This document shows positions 7,440-15,033 of a stretch of 24,326 nt of DNA, piece after piece. The stretch's first letter is position 1; each line of letters starts with the position of its first letter. Made by a program: the position numbers and the translations under genes. Origin of the DNA: Akkermansiaceae bacterium UBA4589. GTDB lineage: Bacteria; Verrucomicrobiota; Verrucomicrobiia; Verrucomicrobiales; Akkermansiaceae. The stretch is taken from assembly GCA_002387565.1 (NCBI GenBank), contig DGJT01000008.1, positions 1 through 24,326 on the forward strand, written 5' to 3'. The notes under the pieces are model-generated. The model saw nothing but the letters and a program-made list of their open reading frames with translations. It made no database searches and had not been told where the DNA came from.

Positions 7440-8299
7440 TACGTGGTGCAGCGATTCATCCACCCTTCCAACCAACGCTTTTCTCCACGGGATGGCGGTG
7501 ATAATTGAACTCTTCTTGTTAAGACTTTTTGTGCTGCTGATGAGAAGGTTGAGGAGGCTTGCGCTACACTCGTATTTTTGGGCATTTCGAGGAGGACTTG
7601 GTAGAGTCCCCAACCTTGACCTTGGTAGCGTTCGCTGAGTTTGAGTCCTTCTCCTTTGAAATTGACGTAGTCTATAAGGGCGTACTGCCCTTGAGGGGTT
7701 TGCGTGAGCTTATCATAATTACTGAGTACATGAGCGCGATGCTGAGGCTCGACACCTGAGGCCAATTTGGCTCGGCTTTTTTGTGAGCGTAAAATAATGT
7801 AGTCCACTTGTTGAATTTTTGTGGCTAGCAAGAATTTGCGTAGCTCCTTCATCATACGGTTGTTTTGGCTATTATCAAAACTCGCCTTTGATGTCCATGG
7901 ACAAGGTGGTACTGGCTGACGGTTCAGCCATGTGGGCAAGAGATCTTTATGGTAACGCTGCATCCATGTGATCCATTGTGGGAATGATTCGTCAAAGGCG
8001 CCTTGGTAATTGACTGGATACCAAATCATATGCCCTATACCTAGTGAGGCAAATTGCTCGCCTGTATTCCAACTCGTAAGTCCTGTGTAACTGCCACTAC
8101 TTTCGTTCTGCCAGATTTTATTGGCTAACCACTCCCTATCTTTGAGGGATAAGCCTGCAACTTGCACTACGTGTTGGTGATTCACTAGAGGCTCAGATGG
8201 GTAAGAGCTACTTGTTTCACAACCAGTAAATAAGCCTAGTACTGAGCTTACTAAAGAGCTTAGTACTATGAACTTATAATTAAAAGCTGTTTTGTTCAT
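7433..8299 (-). CDS. Conserved hypothetical lipoprotein, possibly lysozyme-like
   Basis: 288 residues with a clear lipoprotein signal: hydrophobic stretch then LFTG-Cys27, a good lipobox. The mature region contains WQNESSGSYTGLTSWNTGE (63-81) followed by FASLGIGHMIWYP (83-95). The E-S-S-G plus L-x-x-W-N-x-G-E arrangement resembles lysozyme/lytic-transglycosylase active sites (Glu66 or Glu81 as candidates), but no enzymatic family can be named with confidence. Later parts are helical and end in a Cys-containing tail (NRCTTYK). The last Lys and the stop lie inside the right end of miniature element A, so the insertion may have altered the C-terminus. It starts 17 nt after trpD, suggesting co-transcription. 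Confidence 0.75.
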   Translation of the reverse strand: MNKTAFNYKFIVLSSLVSSVLGLFTGCETSSSYPSEPLVNHQHVVQVAGLSLKDREWLANKIWQNESSGSYTGLTSWNTGEQFASLGIGHMIWYPVNYQGAFDESFPQWITWMQRYHKDLLPTWLNRQPVPPCPWTSKASFDNSQNNRMMKELRKFLLATKIQQVDYIILRSQKSRAKLASGVEPQHRAHVLSNYDKLTQTPQGQYALIDYVNFKGEGLKLSERYQGQGWGLYQVLLEMPKNTSVAQASSTFSSAAQKVLTRRVQLSPPSRGEKRWLEGWMNRCTTYK

Positions 8300-8316
8300 T
8301 ATGAGTGACTGTATGG

Positions 8317-9399
8317 TTATGGTAAAAGTTTTTGCGAGTTTTTGAGGATTTGATAAGCCGCTCCACTGTCTATCGTCTCTGCTGCTTTGATATAACCCTG
8401 CTCCAATGTTTCCACTTCCTCACAAGCGACTAATGCTGCAGCGACATTGAGTAAGAGTAAGTCTCTTTTAGAGCCTTGCTCTGCACCAGATAGCAGGTCT
8501 TCAATGAGCTGAGCGTTTTCTTGCGGTGTACCTCCTACCACTTGGCTCAACTGGGCTTGCTCTAACCCCCACGCTTGCCAATGTTGAGGCTCAATAGTTT
8601 TTACATCATCAGTACCTTCTTTGACATTTACATAGAGTGTCTCGCCCATATTACTAAATTCATCAGTAGGTTTGCCTTGCTCTGAATGCCCGCAAATTAC
8701 CCAAGCATTCTTGCGTCCTAATTGCTGTAGAATCTTAGCAAATTTTGGCAAGACACTCGCATCACTGACGCCTAATAGTTGGTACTGAGGTCGAGCAGGG
8801 TTAAGCAGTGGGCCGATTAAATTAAATAGTGTTTTTTGCCCTTGGGCTGCTAGTGCCTGACGCACTGGCATAATCGCCTTAAAGGCTGGGTGGTACTGTG
8901 GCGCTAACAAAAACGCCCAACCTTGCTCATCTAAACAACGTCCCCAAAAATCCTCATCGAGTTGAGGCACGAATCCCAATTCAGACAAGACGTCCGCCCC
9001 TCCGCTTTTAGAAGTGATACTGCGATTTCCATGCTTGAGCACCTTAATACCACAAGCTGCGAGCACAAATACGGCTGTAGTTGATACGTTATAGAGATGC
9101 AAGCCGTCTCCCCCTGTGCCACAAACATCTATAGTTTTATGCCCCTCCAACACGGGTGAGCCCGCTGCCAATGACCACTGTGGTTGACGAGCTAAGGCTA
9201 AGAAATTTTCTACAAATGCGCCAAGCTCTATTGCCGTTTCTCTACGCTGAGATAAGGCGCATAGAAACTCCATCTTAGCGGTAAATTCAGCACTATTTTC
9301 AGCTGATTCTTCTACCAACAATGCGCAAACTTGAGCTATTTCATCTAGAGATAATTCTGCTCCAGATTGAATTTTTTGCGTTAACTCTTCAAGAAACAT
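8317..9399 (-). CDS. trpD: Anthranilate phosphoribosyltransferase
   Basis: Second step of tryptophan synthesis: anthranilate plus PRPP gives phosphoribosylanthranilate. 360 residues. The N-terminal helical domain (about 1-75) is followed by the PRPP-binding CGTGGDG loop (93-99), NVSTTAVFVLAACG (104-117), the KHGNRSITSKSGGADVL block (122-138) with Arg126 and the anthranilate-site segment, then the HPAFKAIMPVRQAL region and FNLIGPLLNPARP. All landmark residues are present, so the enzyme should be active. It stands apart from other trp genes, between a nucleotidyltransferase/lipid kinase fusion (22 nt upstream) and a lipoprotein (17 nt downstream), so the pathway is split in this genome. No Shine-Dalgarno is evident. 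Confidence 0.97.
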   Translation of the reverse strand: MFLEELTQKIQSGAELSLDEIAQVCALLVEESAENSAEFTAKMEFLCALSQRRETAIELGAFVENFLALARQPQWSLAAGSPVLEGHKTIDVCGTGGDGLHLYNVSTTAVFVLAACGIKVLKHGNRSITSKSGGADVLSELGFVPQLDEDFWGRCLDEQGWAFLLAPQYHPAFKAIMPVRQALAAQGQKTLFNLIGPLLNPARPQYQLLGVSDASVLPKFAKILQQLGRKNAWVICGHSEQGKPTDEFSNMGETLYVNVKEGTDDVKTIEPQHWQAWGLEQAQLSQVVGGTPQENAQLIEDLLSGAEQGSKRDLLLLNVAAALVACEEVETLEQGYIKAAETIDSGAAYQILKNSQKLLP

Positions 9400-9421
9400 G
9401 ACTCATAGTTTTTAATTTAAA

Positions 9422-11137
9422 TCACACTACAACATTTAAACTAGCTGGGCAAACCGTTATTTCGGCAGGTGTGTCGCAAAGGTATTCAGCATCAATATGA
9501 ATAGGGTGATTACCTTTCTTGGCTATACTTATTTTTTCACATTTAAAATAATCAACGATGAGATGCTTATCCACGTTACCCTTATTCAGTCCCCATAAAT
9601 AATTAAAGATAGCTAAAACATTCTTGTACCTAAACAGGCATACATCTAAATAACCATCATCAAGAGAGGCCTGTGAGGTGAAACTCATATCCCCGCCATA
9701 ACATTTGCTATTACCTACAACGAGAAAGTAGCCTTTTTTAGGGAGCGGCTGATCATCAATTTTGACAATAATCTTTTTGAATTTATAGGTGCATAAATTC
9801 CATATGCCAATGAAAATATAAGCCAAAGCTCCATAGATTTTTTTCCATTTTGAATCTGATTTTTTGAGAACGTAGGCATCAAAGCCAACCCCTGCCATAC
9901 AAGTAAAGTATCTGTCATTTGCTTTACCTAAATCAATTTTGCGCGTATTTCCTTGCGCAATAACCTGGCAGACCGCCTTAATTTCCATAGGTAGATCAAT
10001 TTCAATACTAAACACATTAGCTGTTCCCATAGGGATTACACCTAGTACAACATCACTATTCGCTAGCCCATTCACCACCTCATTAACTGTGCCGTCTCCT
10101 CCTGCTGCAATTACTAAATCATAGCCTTGCTCCACACAATCTTTGGCTATTTGAGTGGCGTGTCCTTGGCTCTGAGTTTTTTCTATTTCTATATCGATAC
10201 CGTACCCCTTAAGGTACTTTTCAATATTTACAAAATATTTTTCTCTATCTTCGTAGACCTCAAATTTGCGGTACTTAATACCTAGCATTTTCTTGAGCAG
10301 AGGTGCCATCTGTTTGCCTTGACCTGATTGAGGATTGTAAATCAATTTGGCTTTTTTGTAGTTATGTTTCCAAGGGTTTGGCAAGTATTTTTCAGCCAGG
10401 TTCAAATCCTCCTCATCATGCACATCCATAGCCAGTTCAACATGGTCCGATTCAAATATAGCTACACTGGTTTTTATTTTTTTAGCTAGGATCTCTCTGA
10501 CCTCTTCTAAACTTTTGGCATCTTGAGCATCAATGACTCTCATCAAGGCTTGAGCATCATCTAGATTAGCGCGTAATTCTACAATTTCCTTAATAAAATT
10601 TAAGATGAAATTAAACTTTCTTACATGATAAATAGCGGTTTCTGTATATTCTTGATCGCCAATTTTTATATAACTACGACTCTCTTTGAGGTCAGACTGC
10701 TCCTTATTAAAAGCAGATTTCTTCACATAATGTAAATTGATATCAGCGTCACTATTAGCAATATTCTCTAAAGTATCATTAATGACTTTAGTAGTTAAAA
10801 AAGCTGTATCTGCATTAGCAATTAAATAGCCTGAATTTTTGCTCTGTTCTGGCTCAAAAGTTTTTAAATAAGTCACTCCATGAGCAATATCCTGCACCAC
10901 ATCTAATCCTGCAGAAAGCCTCTTGCTCACGTGACGCATTGAAGAGAGCTTATCCAACTCCTCTGGACCTAAAACAATGATGTTATCAATATAATCACTT
11001 TTAGCAAAAGCCTCCACGACCCAATCGAGCATGGGCTTATCGTGAATCTCTAAAAAAGCCTTATTCTTACAACCATGTGACTTGTAAAGCGGCCCCTTTG
11101 CCCCCCTAGCTAAAAGGATAATATTAAATTTCTTCAT
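9422..11137 (-). CDS. MobA-like nucleotidyltransferase fused to diacylglycerol-kinase-type lipid kinase
   Basis: 571 residues in two parts. Residues 1-245 resemble MobA-like NTP transferases: NIILLARGAKGP (5-16) stands where the family has LAGGxGxR, KAFLEIHDKPMLDWVVEAF (26-44) is the usual K-x-L-x-x-x-x-K-P-M-L region, and YLIANADTAFLT (104-115) replaces the metal-binding GDxPFLT. Residues about 262-571 are a YegS/DAGK catalytic domain: LIYNPQSGQGK (265-275), AAGGDGTVNEVVNGL (344-358), GVIPMGTANVFSIEI (366-380), LDDGYLDVCLF (492-502) and the terminal HIDAEYL (547-553; D549/E551 at the DGE position). The kinase half looks active; the transferase half has lost the GG pair but keeps the Asp. A joint role in activating a phospholipid or alcohol head group is only a guess. 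Miniature element B lies just upstream. Confidence 0.88.
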   Translation of the reverse strand: MKKFNIILLARGAKGPLYKSHGCKNKAFLEIHDKPMLDWVVEAFAKSDYIDNIIVLGPEELDKLSSMRHVSKRLSAGLDVVQDIAHGVTYLKTFEPEQSKNSGYLIANADTAFLTTKVINDTLENIANSDADINLHYVKKSAFNKEQSDLKESRSYIKIGDQEYTETAIYHVRKFNFILNFIKEIVELRANLDDAQALMRVIDAQDAKSLEEVREILAKKIKTSVAIFESDHVELAMDVHDEEDLNLAEKYLPNPWKHNYKKAKLIYNPQSGQGKQMAPLLKKMLGIKYRKFEVYEDREKYFVNIEKYLKGYGIDIEIEKTQSQGHATQIAKDCVEQGYDLVIAAGGDGTVNEVVNGLANSDVVLGVIPMGTANVFSIEIDLPMEIKAVCQVIAQGNTRKIDLGKANDRYFTCMAGVGFDAYVLKKSDSKWKKIYGALAYIFIGIWNLCTYKFKKIIVKIDDQPLPKKGYFLVVGNSKCYGGDMSFTSQASLDDGYLDVCLFRYKNVLAIFNYLWGLNKGNVDKHLIVDYFKCEKISIAKKGNHPIHIDAEYLCDTPAEITVCPASLNVVV

Positions 11138-11161
11138 TAGTTATACTTAATTAACTCGTTA

Positions 11162-11260
11162 TAAATGATTTAAGTTTAGATGAGGTGGTGGTTTACTAAG
11201 CAACCGTGGAACGTAGCGACAGAATAATGGAAAAGCTCCTCGCTAAAATCGAATTATTTA
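11162..11260. mobile_element. 99-bp TA-flanked miniature inverted-repeat element, copy B
   Basis: Short relative of the 7244-7439 element. The left end starts TA-AATGATTTAAGTTTAG at 11162, and the right end (11234-11260) is identical to copy A over 27 bp and ends in TA. It lacks roughly 95 bp of interior. What remains in the middle (GAACGTAGCGACAGAATAAT, about 11209-11228) aligns with GAAGCGTAGCGATAGGATAAT-like sequence in copy A. It has the same orientation as copy A and likewise lies between two minus-strand genes with the right end at the 3' edge of the upstream gene. Non-coding. Confidence 0.75.
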
Positions 11261-11262
11261 AT

Positions 11263-11841
11263 TTAAAAGTAGGAAGGAGCATTCCCCTGCTTCCATTTAA
11301 TATTACATCCGCTGCTTGGGAGTTGATTGGCTAGAGGTGGTTTACCGCTGAGTAGAGCGTGGATGGCGGCTTTGATATCGGTACCGTTGACTGGTTTATC
11401 ATTGCCGGGTCTTGATTCATCAAACTGTCCTAGATAGACAAGCTTGTTGTCTGCATCGAGGAGGTAAAAGTCTGGCGTGCAAGCTGCACTATAAGATTTG
11501 GCTACTTCTTGGGTTGGGTCGTAGAGGTAGGGGAAATCCCAATCATACTCACTAGCAAATTCCAGCATCTTATCTGGAGCATCAGCTGGGTAGTTCTCAA
11601 TGTCATTAGAACTAATAGCTACAGTACTGATACCTTGCGGTTGAATTTCTTTAGCTAATTCGCTAATTGCCTCACCTAAATGTAGGACAAACGGGCAATG
11701 GTTACAGGCAAATATAACGAGAGTTCCTTGCTTGCCTTTAATCTGCGAGAGACTGTAGCTATTGCCAGCTCCATCATTAAGATTAAATTCTGGGGCTTCT
11801 TCTCCCAATTTGAGGTTAAATGTAGATTGTACTTCTGCCAT
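11263..11841 (-). CDS. Thioredoxin-like (AhpC/TSA-type) redox protein
   Basis: 192 residues with a peroxiredoxin/thioredoxin fold: GEEAPEFNLND at the start, then IFACNHCPFVLHL with a CxxC pair (C46, C49), and ACTPDFYLLDADNKLVYLG further on. The CNHCP motif and the C-terminal SSGCNIKWKQGNAPSY segment are typical of a widespread, uncharacterised 'thioredoxin family protein' group. Probable role is thiol-disulfide exchange in the cytoplasm, since no signal peptide is seen. It is transcribed divergently from moeB and followed by the short element B and the lipid-kinase fusion. The stop lies 2 bp past the right end of element B. Confidence 0.9.
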   Translation of the reverse strand: MAEVQSTFNLKLGEEAPEFNLNDGAGNSYSLSQIKGKQGTLVIFACNHCPFVLHLGEAISELAKEIQPQGISTVAISSNDIENYPADAPDKMLEFASEYDWDFPYLYDPTQEVAKSYSAACTPDFYLLDADNKLVYLGQFDESRPGNDKPVNGTDIKAAIHALLSGKPPLANQLPSSGCNIKWKQGNAPSYF

Positions 11842-11850
11842 AGTATAAAT

Positions 11851-11902
11851 TAAGTGAATAGTGAAAAACTAAAAGTGAACAATGATATTAGTTATTCACT
11901 TA
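11851..11902. repeat. 10-bp perfect inverted repeat between divergent genes
   Basis: TAAGTGAATA (11851-11860) pairs with TATTCACTTA (11893-11902). It sits in the 145-bp gap between the thioredoxin-like gene (minus) and moeB (plus). It shares words with the repeat after rsmB (3348-3397). It might be an operator or a decayed simple repeat; nothing decides this. Confidence 0.35.
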
Positions 11903-11927
11903 TACATAAAGAAAATAGAAAATTAAA

Positions 11928-11945
11928 GCGACTATTGCAAGTCTA
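11928..11945. repeat. Solitary end of the 3580-3800 element family
   Basis: GCGACTATTGCAAGTCTA matches 16 of 18 bases of the right terminal repeat of the element at 3580-3800 (read GGGACTGTTGCAAGTCTA). No matching opposite end is seen nearby, so this is a remnant or a chance match. It lies just upstream of moeB and could affect its promoter. Confidence 0.45.
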
Positions 11946-11986
11946 TGAACAACAAGTTTTTAAGATGAAATTTAGTAACTCATAAG

Positions 11987-13240
11987 TTGACCTCTAACCT
12001 AAGTTTAAGGTACTTTTGCGTTGTGAATTTAAATGCCGATTTAAACCTAGATTTAAGCTCAGCTGAGCTGGCTCACTACAGTCGTCATATCCAGCTATCT
12101 CAAGTGGGGCTAGCAGGACAGAAAAAGCTCAAGGAAGCTTCTGTTCTTTGCATTGGAGCAGGAGGTTTAGGCTGCCCGGCTTTGAACTACTTGGCTGCCG
12201 CAGGAGTGGGCAAAATAGGCATCGTTGATGCTGATGTGGTTGATGCCTCTAATTTACAACGCCAAGTTCTCTACACCCAAGCTGATATTGGAAAATCCAA
12301 GACGCTCACCGCTCAAGCACGCTTGCAAGCCATCAACCCTCATATTGATGTCGTTGCTTACCAAGAGAGGTTCACAGCTGACAATGCAGAAAAAATAGCT
12401 AAAGAGTATGATGTCATCCTCGATGGTTGCGATAATTTTAGCACGCGCTTTTTGACAAATGATGTAGCCTATTTTCTCAAGAAGCCACTTATTTATGGAG
12501 CTATTTTTCAATTTGAAGGACAAGTTAGCGTCTTTGATTTTTCGCATAATGACGCTACTCAAGAGAAACGGCAGTCTGTCGAGAGTGACTTGGACGCTAA
12601 AAGCCGCAGCTTACCCTGTTATCGATGTTTGTTGAGTAGTATGCCTGCACCTGATGCTGTGCCAAATTGCGCGGAGGCTGGAGTGTTTGGCGTTTTGCCG
12701 AGTATTATTGGTTCTTTCCAAGCTATTGAAACCATTAAGTATATCTTAGGTTTAGGTGACTTACTCACGGGTAAGCTGTTGCACTATGACACTCTCACTC
12801 ATCGCAGTCATGCTATTAAACTAGCCGCTGATCCTAATTGCTCGCTATGCTCTGAGCAAGCTACCATAAAAAACATCAAACAAGAGCAAGACAACAGTTG
12901 CTCTATCAATAACGATTCAACCCCTAATCCAGAAACTATGAACCTAGACGTACCCACATTCATCAATCGTATACAGGCTAACCCAGCAGCCAAGATTATC
13001 GATATTCGCCAACCCGAAGAACTAGATACTTATGGCGCTATTGAAGGACATATCCACATCCCTCTCAATGAATTACCTGCCAACCTTGATACCCTGAGCG
13101 TAGATGATGAACTACTCTTTTATTGCCAATCTGGCAAACGTTCACTGATTGCTTTGGAGTTCTTTCTCGAGCAAGGCTATGACCCAGAGCGTATCGCTCA
13201 CCTCGAAGGAGGGCATCTTGCTTGGGTACGCGAAGCCTAA
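11987..13240 (+). CDS. moeB: MoeB/ThiF-type adenylyltransferase fused to a rhodanese domain
   Basis: E1-like enzyme that adenylates the C-terminus of a sulfur-carrier protein (MoaD or ThiS), with a sulfurtransferase domain in the same chain. With the TTG start it has 417 residues: ATP-binding GAGGLGCPALNYLAAAGVG (57-75), DADVVDASNLQRQ (81-93), DGCDNFSTR (146-154), CxxC zinc pairs at 211/214 and 285/288, and NCAEAGVFG (227-235, Cys228). The rhodanese domain is about 320-417 with its active-site loop CQSGKR (380-385). A GTG start at 12023 (reading MNLNADLNLDL) fits relatives better than the TTG and has TAAGG 12 nt upstream. A roughly 18-residue polar insert (186-208) precedes the first CxxC. 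The MATE gene follows after 17 nt. Molybdopterin versus thiamine use cannot be decided. Confidence 0.92.
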   Translation: MTSNLSLRYFCVVNLNADLNLDLSSAELAHYSRHIQLSQVGLAGQKKLKEASVLCIGAGGLGCPALNYLAAAGVGKIGIVDADVVDASNLQRQVLYTQADIGKSKTLTAQARLQAINPHIDVVAYQERFTADNAEKIAKEYDVILDGCDNFSTRFLTNDVAYFLKKPLIYGAIFQFEGQVSVFDFSHNDATQEKRQSVESDLDAKSRSLPCYRCLLSSMPAPDAVPNCAEAGVFGVLPSIIGSFQAIETIKYILGLGDLLTGKLLHYDTLTHRSHAIKLAADPNCSLCSEQATIKNIKQEQDNSCSINNDSTPNPETMNLDVPTFINRIQANPAAKIIDIRQPEELDTYGAIEGHIHIPLNELPANLDTLSVDDELLFYCQSGKRSLIALEFFLEQGYDPERIAHLEGGHLAWVREA

Positions 13241-13257
13241 GCATCCTCTGATACGAC

Positions 13258-14607
13258 ATGGACTTATTAATTGATCCCATCCCCAAGCTGCTGCGACAGC
13301 TAGCTATCCCTATTGCGATTGGGTTCTTTTTTAACACGATGTATAATGTCGTGGACTCGCTGTATGCTGGCTCTCTTGGGCCAGAGGCACTGGCGGCGCT
13401 GGGCATTTCATTTCCTATATTTTTTATCATTATCGCTATAGGTAGCGGTTTTGGTCAGGGCATGACGGCGCTTATTGGTCGAGCTCTAGGCGCTAAGGAC
13501 ACGAATTTGGCTCGGACTTATATCTTCAATGGGCTAACATTTATTATCATCATTAGTGCTCTGCTATCTGTATTAGGTCATATTTATGCTGAGAGTGTTT
13601 TTCGTTATTTAGGAGCGAGTGGTGAGTACCTCGGTTTCACACTGGCTTATATGTCCGTGATTATGAATGGAGCGGTATTTTTCCTGCTCAATAATATGCT
13701 CAATGCCTTTTTACAGGTGCAGGGAGACACTAAATCATTTCGTAATGCTCTGATAGCTGGGTTTGTGCTCAATATTATCATCAACCCTATGCTGATGTAT
13801 GGCTGGCTTGGCTTGCCTGCATTAGGTATTCAGGGGATAGGTGTGTCTACGGTCATTACTCAAATCCTCAGTTGTATTTATATGGGTTCCAAAGTGCTCA
13901 AATCTAAACTTATGACGGAGTGCCTGTGTCGCTTTACATGGTCTGTGCTCAAGCCCAATTTGCTAACGTATGGAGAGATAGCCAAGCAGGGTTTTCCCGC
14001 CTCATTTTCTATGCTCATGGTGGCGTCGGGTATGTTTATTTATAACTATTTCCTCTCGCAATATGGTTCAAGTGCCATTGCTGGTTACAGTACAGGCATG
14101 CGCATTGAACAATTGTTTTTACTACCCTCGGTGGGGCTTAATATTGCGGTGCTCAATCTCGTCTCACAAAATGCAGGCGCACAGCAGTACGCTCGAGTCA
14201 AAGAAATCTATTACACCTCACTCAAGTATGGGGCCTATATTGCCATTGTCTGCTTTATCGGTTTACAAACCTTGCGCTTTCAGCTCATGGGGTTCTTCAC
14301 AGATGATCCAGAGGTCATTAATATAGGGGCGACCTACCTCATATTTGCCTCTGTTCTTGGATACTTTTATATGATAATGTTTCAAACTATTTCTGTCTAC
14401 CAAGGGCTCAAAAAACCATTTTTTGGTATGTTCTTAGGTCTCACCCGCCAATTTGCGCTACCTCTAATTATCTTGCCCATTATGATCTCCATCTATGGCA
14501 TGATAGGCATCTGGATAGGCATCACCGTGATTGCGATTTGCAGCGCCATTATTGTCCTGCTCATTGGTCTACGGAAGGTCAAACTTATTAATTTAAATGT
14601 TAAATAA
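13258..14607 (+). CDS. MATE family efflux transporter
   Basis: 449 residues with about twelve hydrophobic helices. The opening PKLLRQLAIPIAIGFFFNTMYNVVDSLYAG and the following GPEALAALGISFPIF are standard for MATE/DinF-type exporters, and GSGFGQGMTALIGRALGAKD is the conserved loop after helix two. The second half repeats the pattern (GFPASFSMLMVASGMFIYNYFLSQYG, then YSTGMRIEQLFLLPSVGLN). Such proteins expel cationic or aromatic compounds with Na+ or H+; the substrate cannot be predicted. It begins 17 nt after moeB, without a Shine-Dalgarno, and the YccF gene starts 2 nt after its stop, so the three are likely one operon. Confidence 0.95.
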   Translation: MDLLIDPIPKLLRQLAIPIAIGFFFNTMYNVVDSLYAGSLGPEALAALGISFPIFFIIIAIGSGFGQGMTALIGRALGAKDTNLARTYIFNGLTFIIIISALLSVLGHIYAESVFRYLGASGEYLGFTLAYMSVIMNGAVFFLLNNMLNAFLQVQGDTKSFRNALIAGFVLNIIINPMLMYGWLGLPALGIQGIGVSTVITQILSCIYMGSKVLKSKLMTECLCRFTWSVLKPNLLTYGEIAKQGFPASFSMLMVASGMFIYNYFLSQYGSSAIAGYSTGMRIEQLFLLPSVGLNIAVLNLVSQNAGAQQYARVKEIYYTSLKYGAYIAIVCFIGLQTLRFQLMGFFTDDPEVINIGATYLIFASVLGYFYMIMFQTISVYQGLKKPFFGMFLGLTRQFALPLIILPIMISIYGMIGIWIGITVIAICSAIIVLLIGLRKVKLINLNVK

Positions 14608-14609
14608 TT

Positions 14610-15017
14610 ATGAGAACTCTAGCTAATATCATCTGGCACTTTCCTTTTTTTGGTTTTTTACAAGCAGGCTTTGTAGCTTTGTTAGGCTTATTATTTTGCG
14701 CTACTATTATTGGTCTACCTATTGGGTTAGGCTTAATCCAATATGCCAATTTTTTACTCGGGCCGTTCTCTCGAGAAATGGTCACTAAAAAAGACATTGG
14801 CAAACAAACTCATCCCTTATTAAGGTTCATAGAAATTCTTATCTTTATTATTTGGGTGCCCATTGGTTTATGTCTGGTTTTAGTAACCTTCATTGAAATT
14901 ATTGCCTTATGCCTCTCAATTATCGGTATTCCTGTAGCCATTATCTTGGCCAAATCACTAGGCACTTATTTTAACCCTATTGGCAAAGTCTCTGTTGCCG
15001 TTAAAAGGGATAATTAA
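14610..15017 (+). CDS. YccF-domain inner-membrane protein
   Basis: 135 residues with about four hydrophobic segments and two similar halves: IIGLPIGLGLIQYANFLLGPFSREMV (about 31-56) and SIIGIPVAIILAKSLGTYFNPIGKV (about 105-129). The I-I-G-[IL]-P-x-[GA] plus P-[FI]-G-[RK]-type repeat is characteristic of YccF (DUF307), a small membrane protein family of unknown function. The first copy has PFSRE where the family usually has PFGRE. It starts 2 nt after the MATE stop and ends 16 nt before the convergent CPBP gene. Function is unknown; the family call is good. Confidence 0.85.
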   Translation: MRTLANIIWHFPFFGFLQAGFVALLGLLFCATIIGLPIGLGLIQYANFLLGPFSREMVTKKDIGKQTHPLLRFIEILIFIIWVPIGLCLVLVTFIEIIALCLSIIGIPVAIILAKSLGTYFNPIGKVSVAVKRDN

Positions 15018-15033
15018 CCTTCATTATAACCAG

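Noticed and set aside
12254..12562. Minus-strand frame inside moeB
   Set aside because: A shadow of the strongly supported moeB frame, with no domain of its own.
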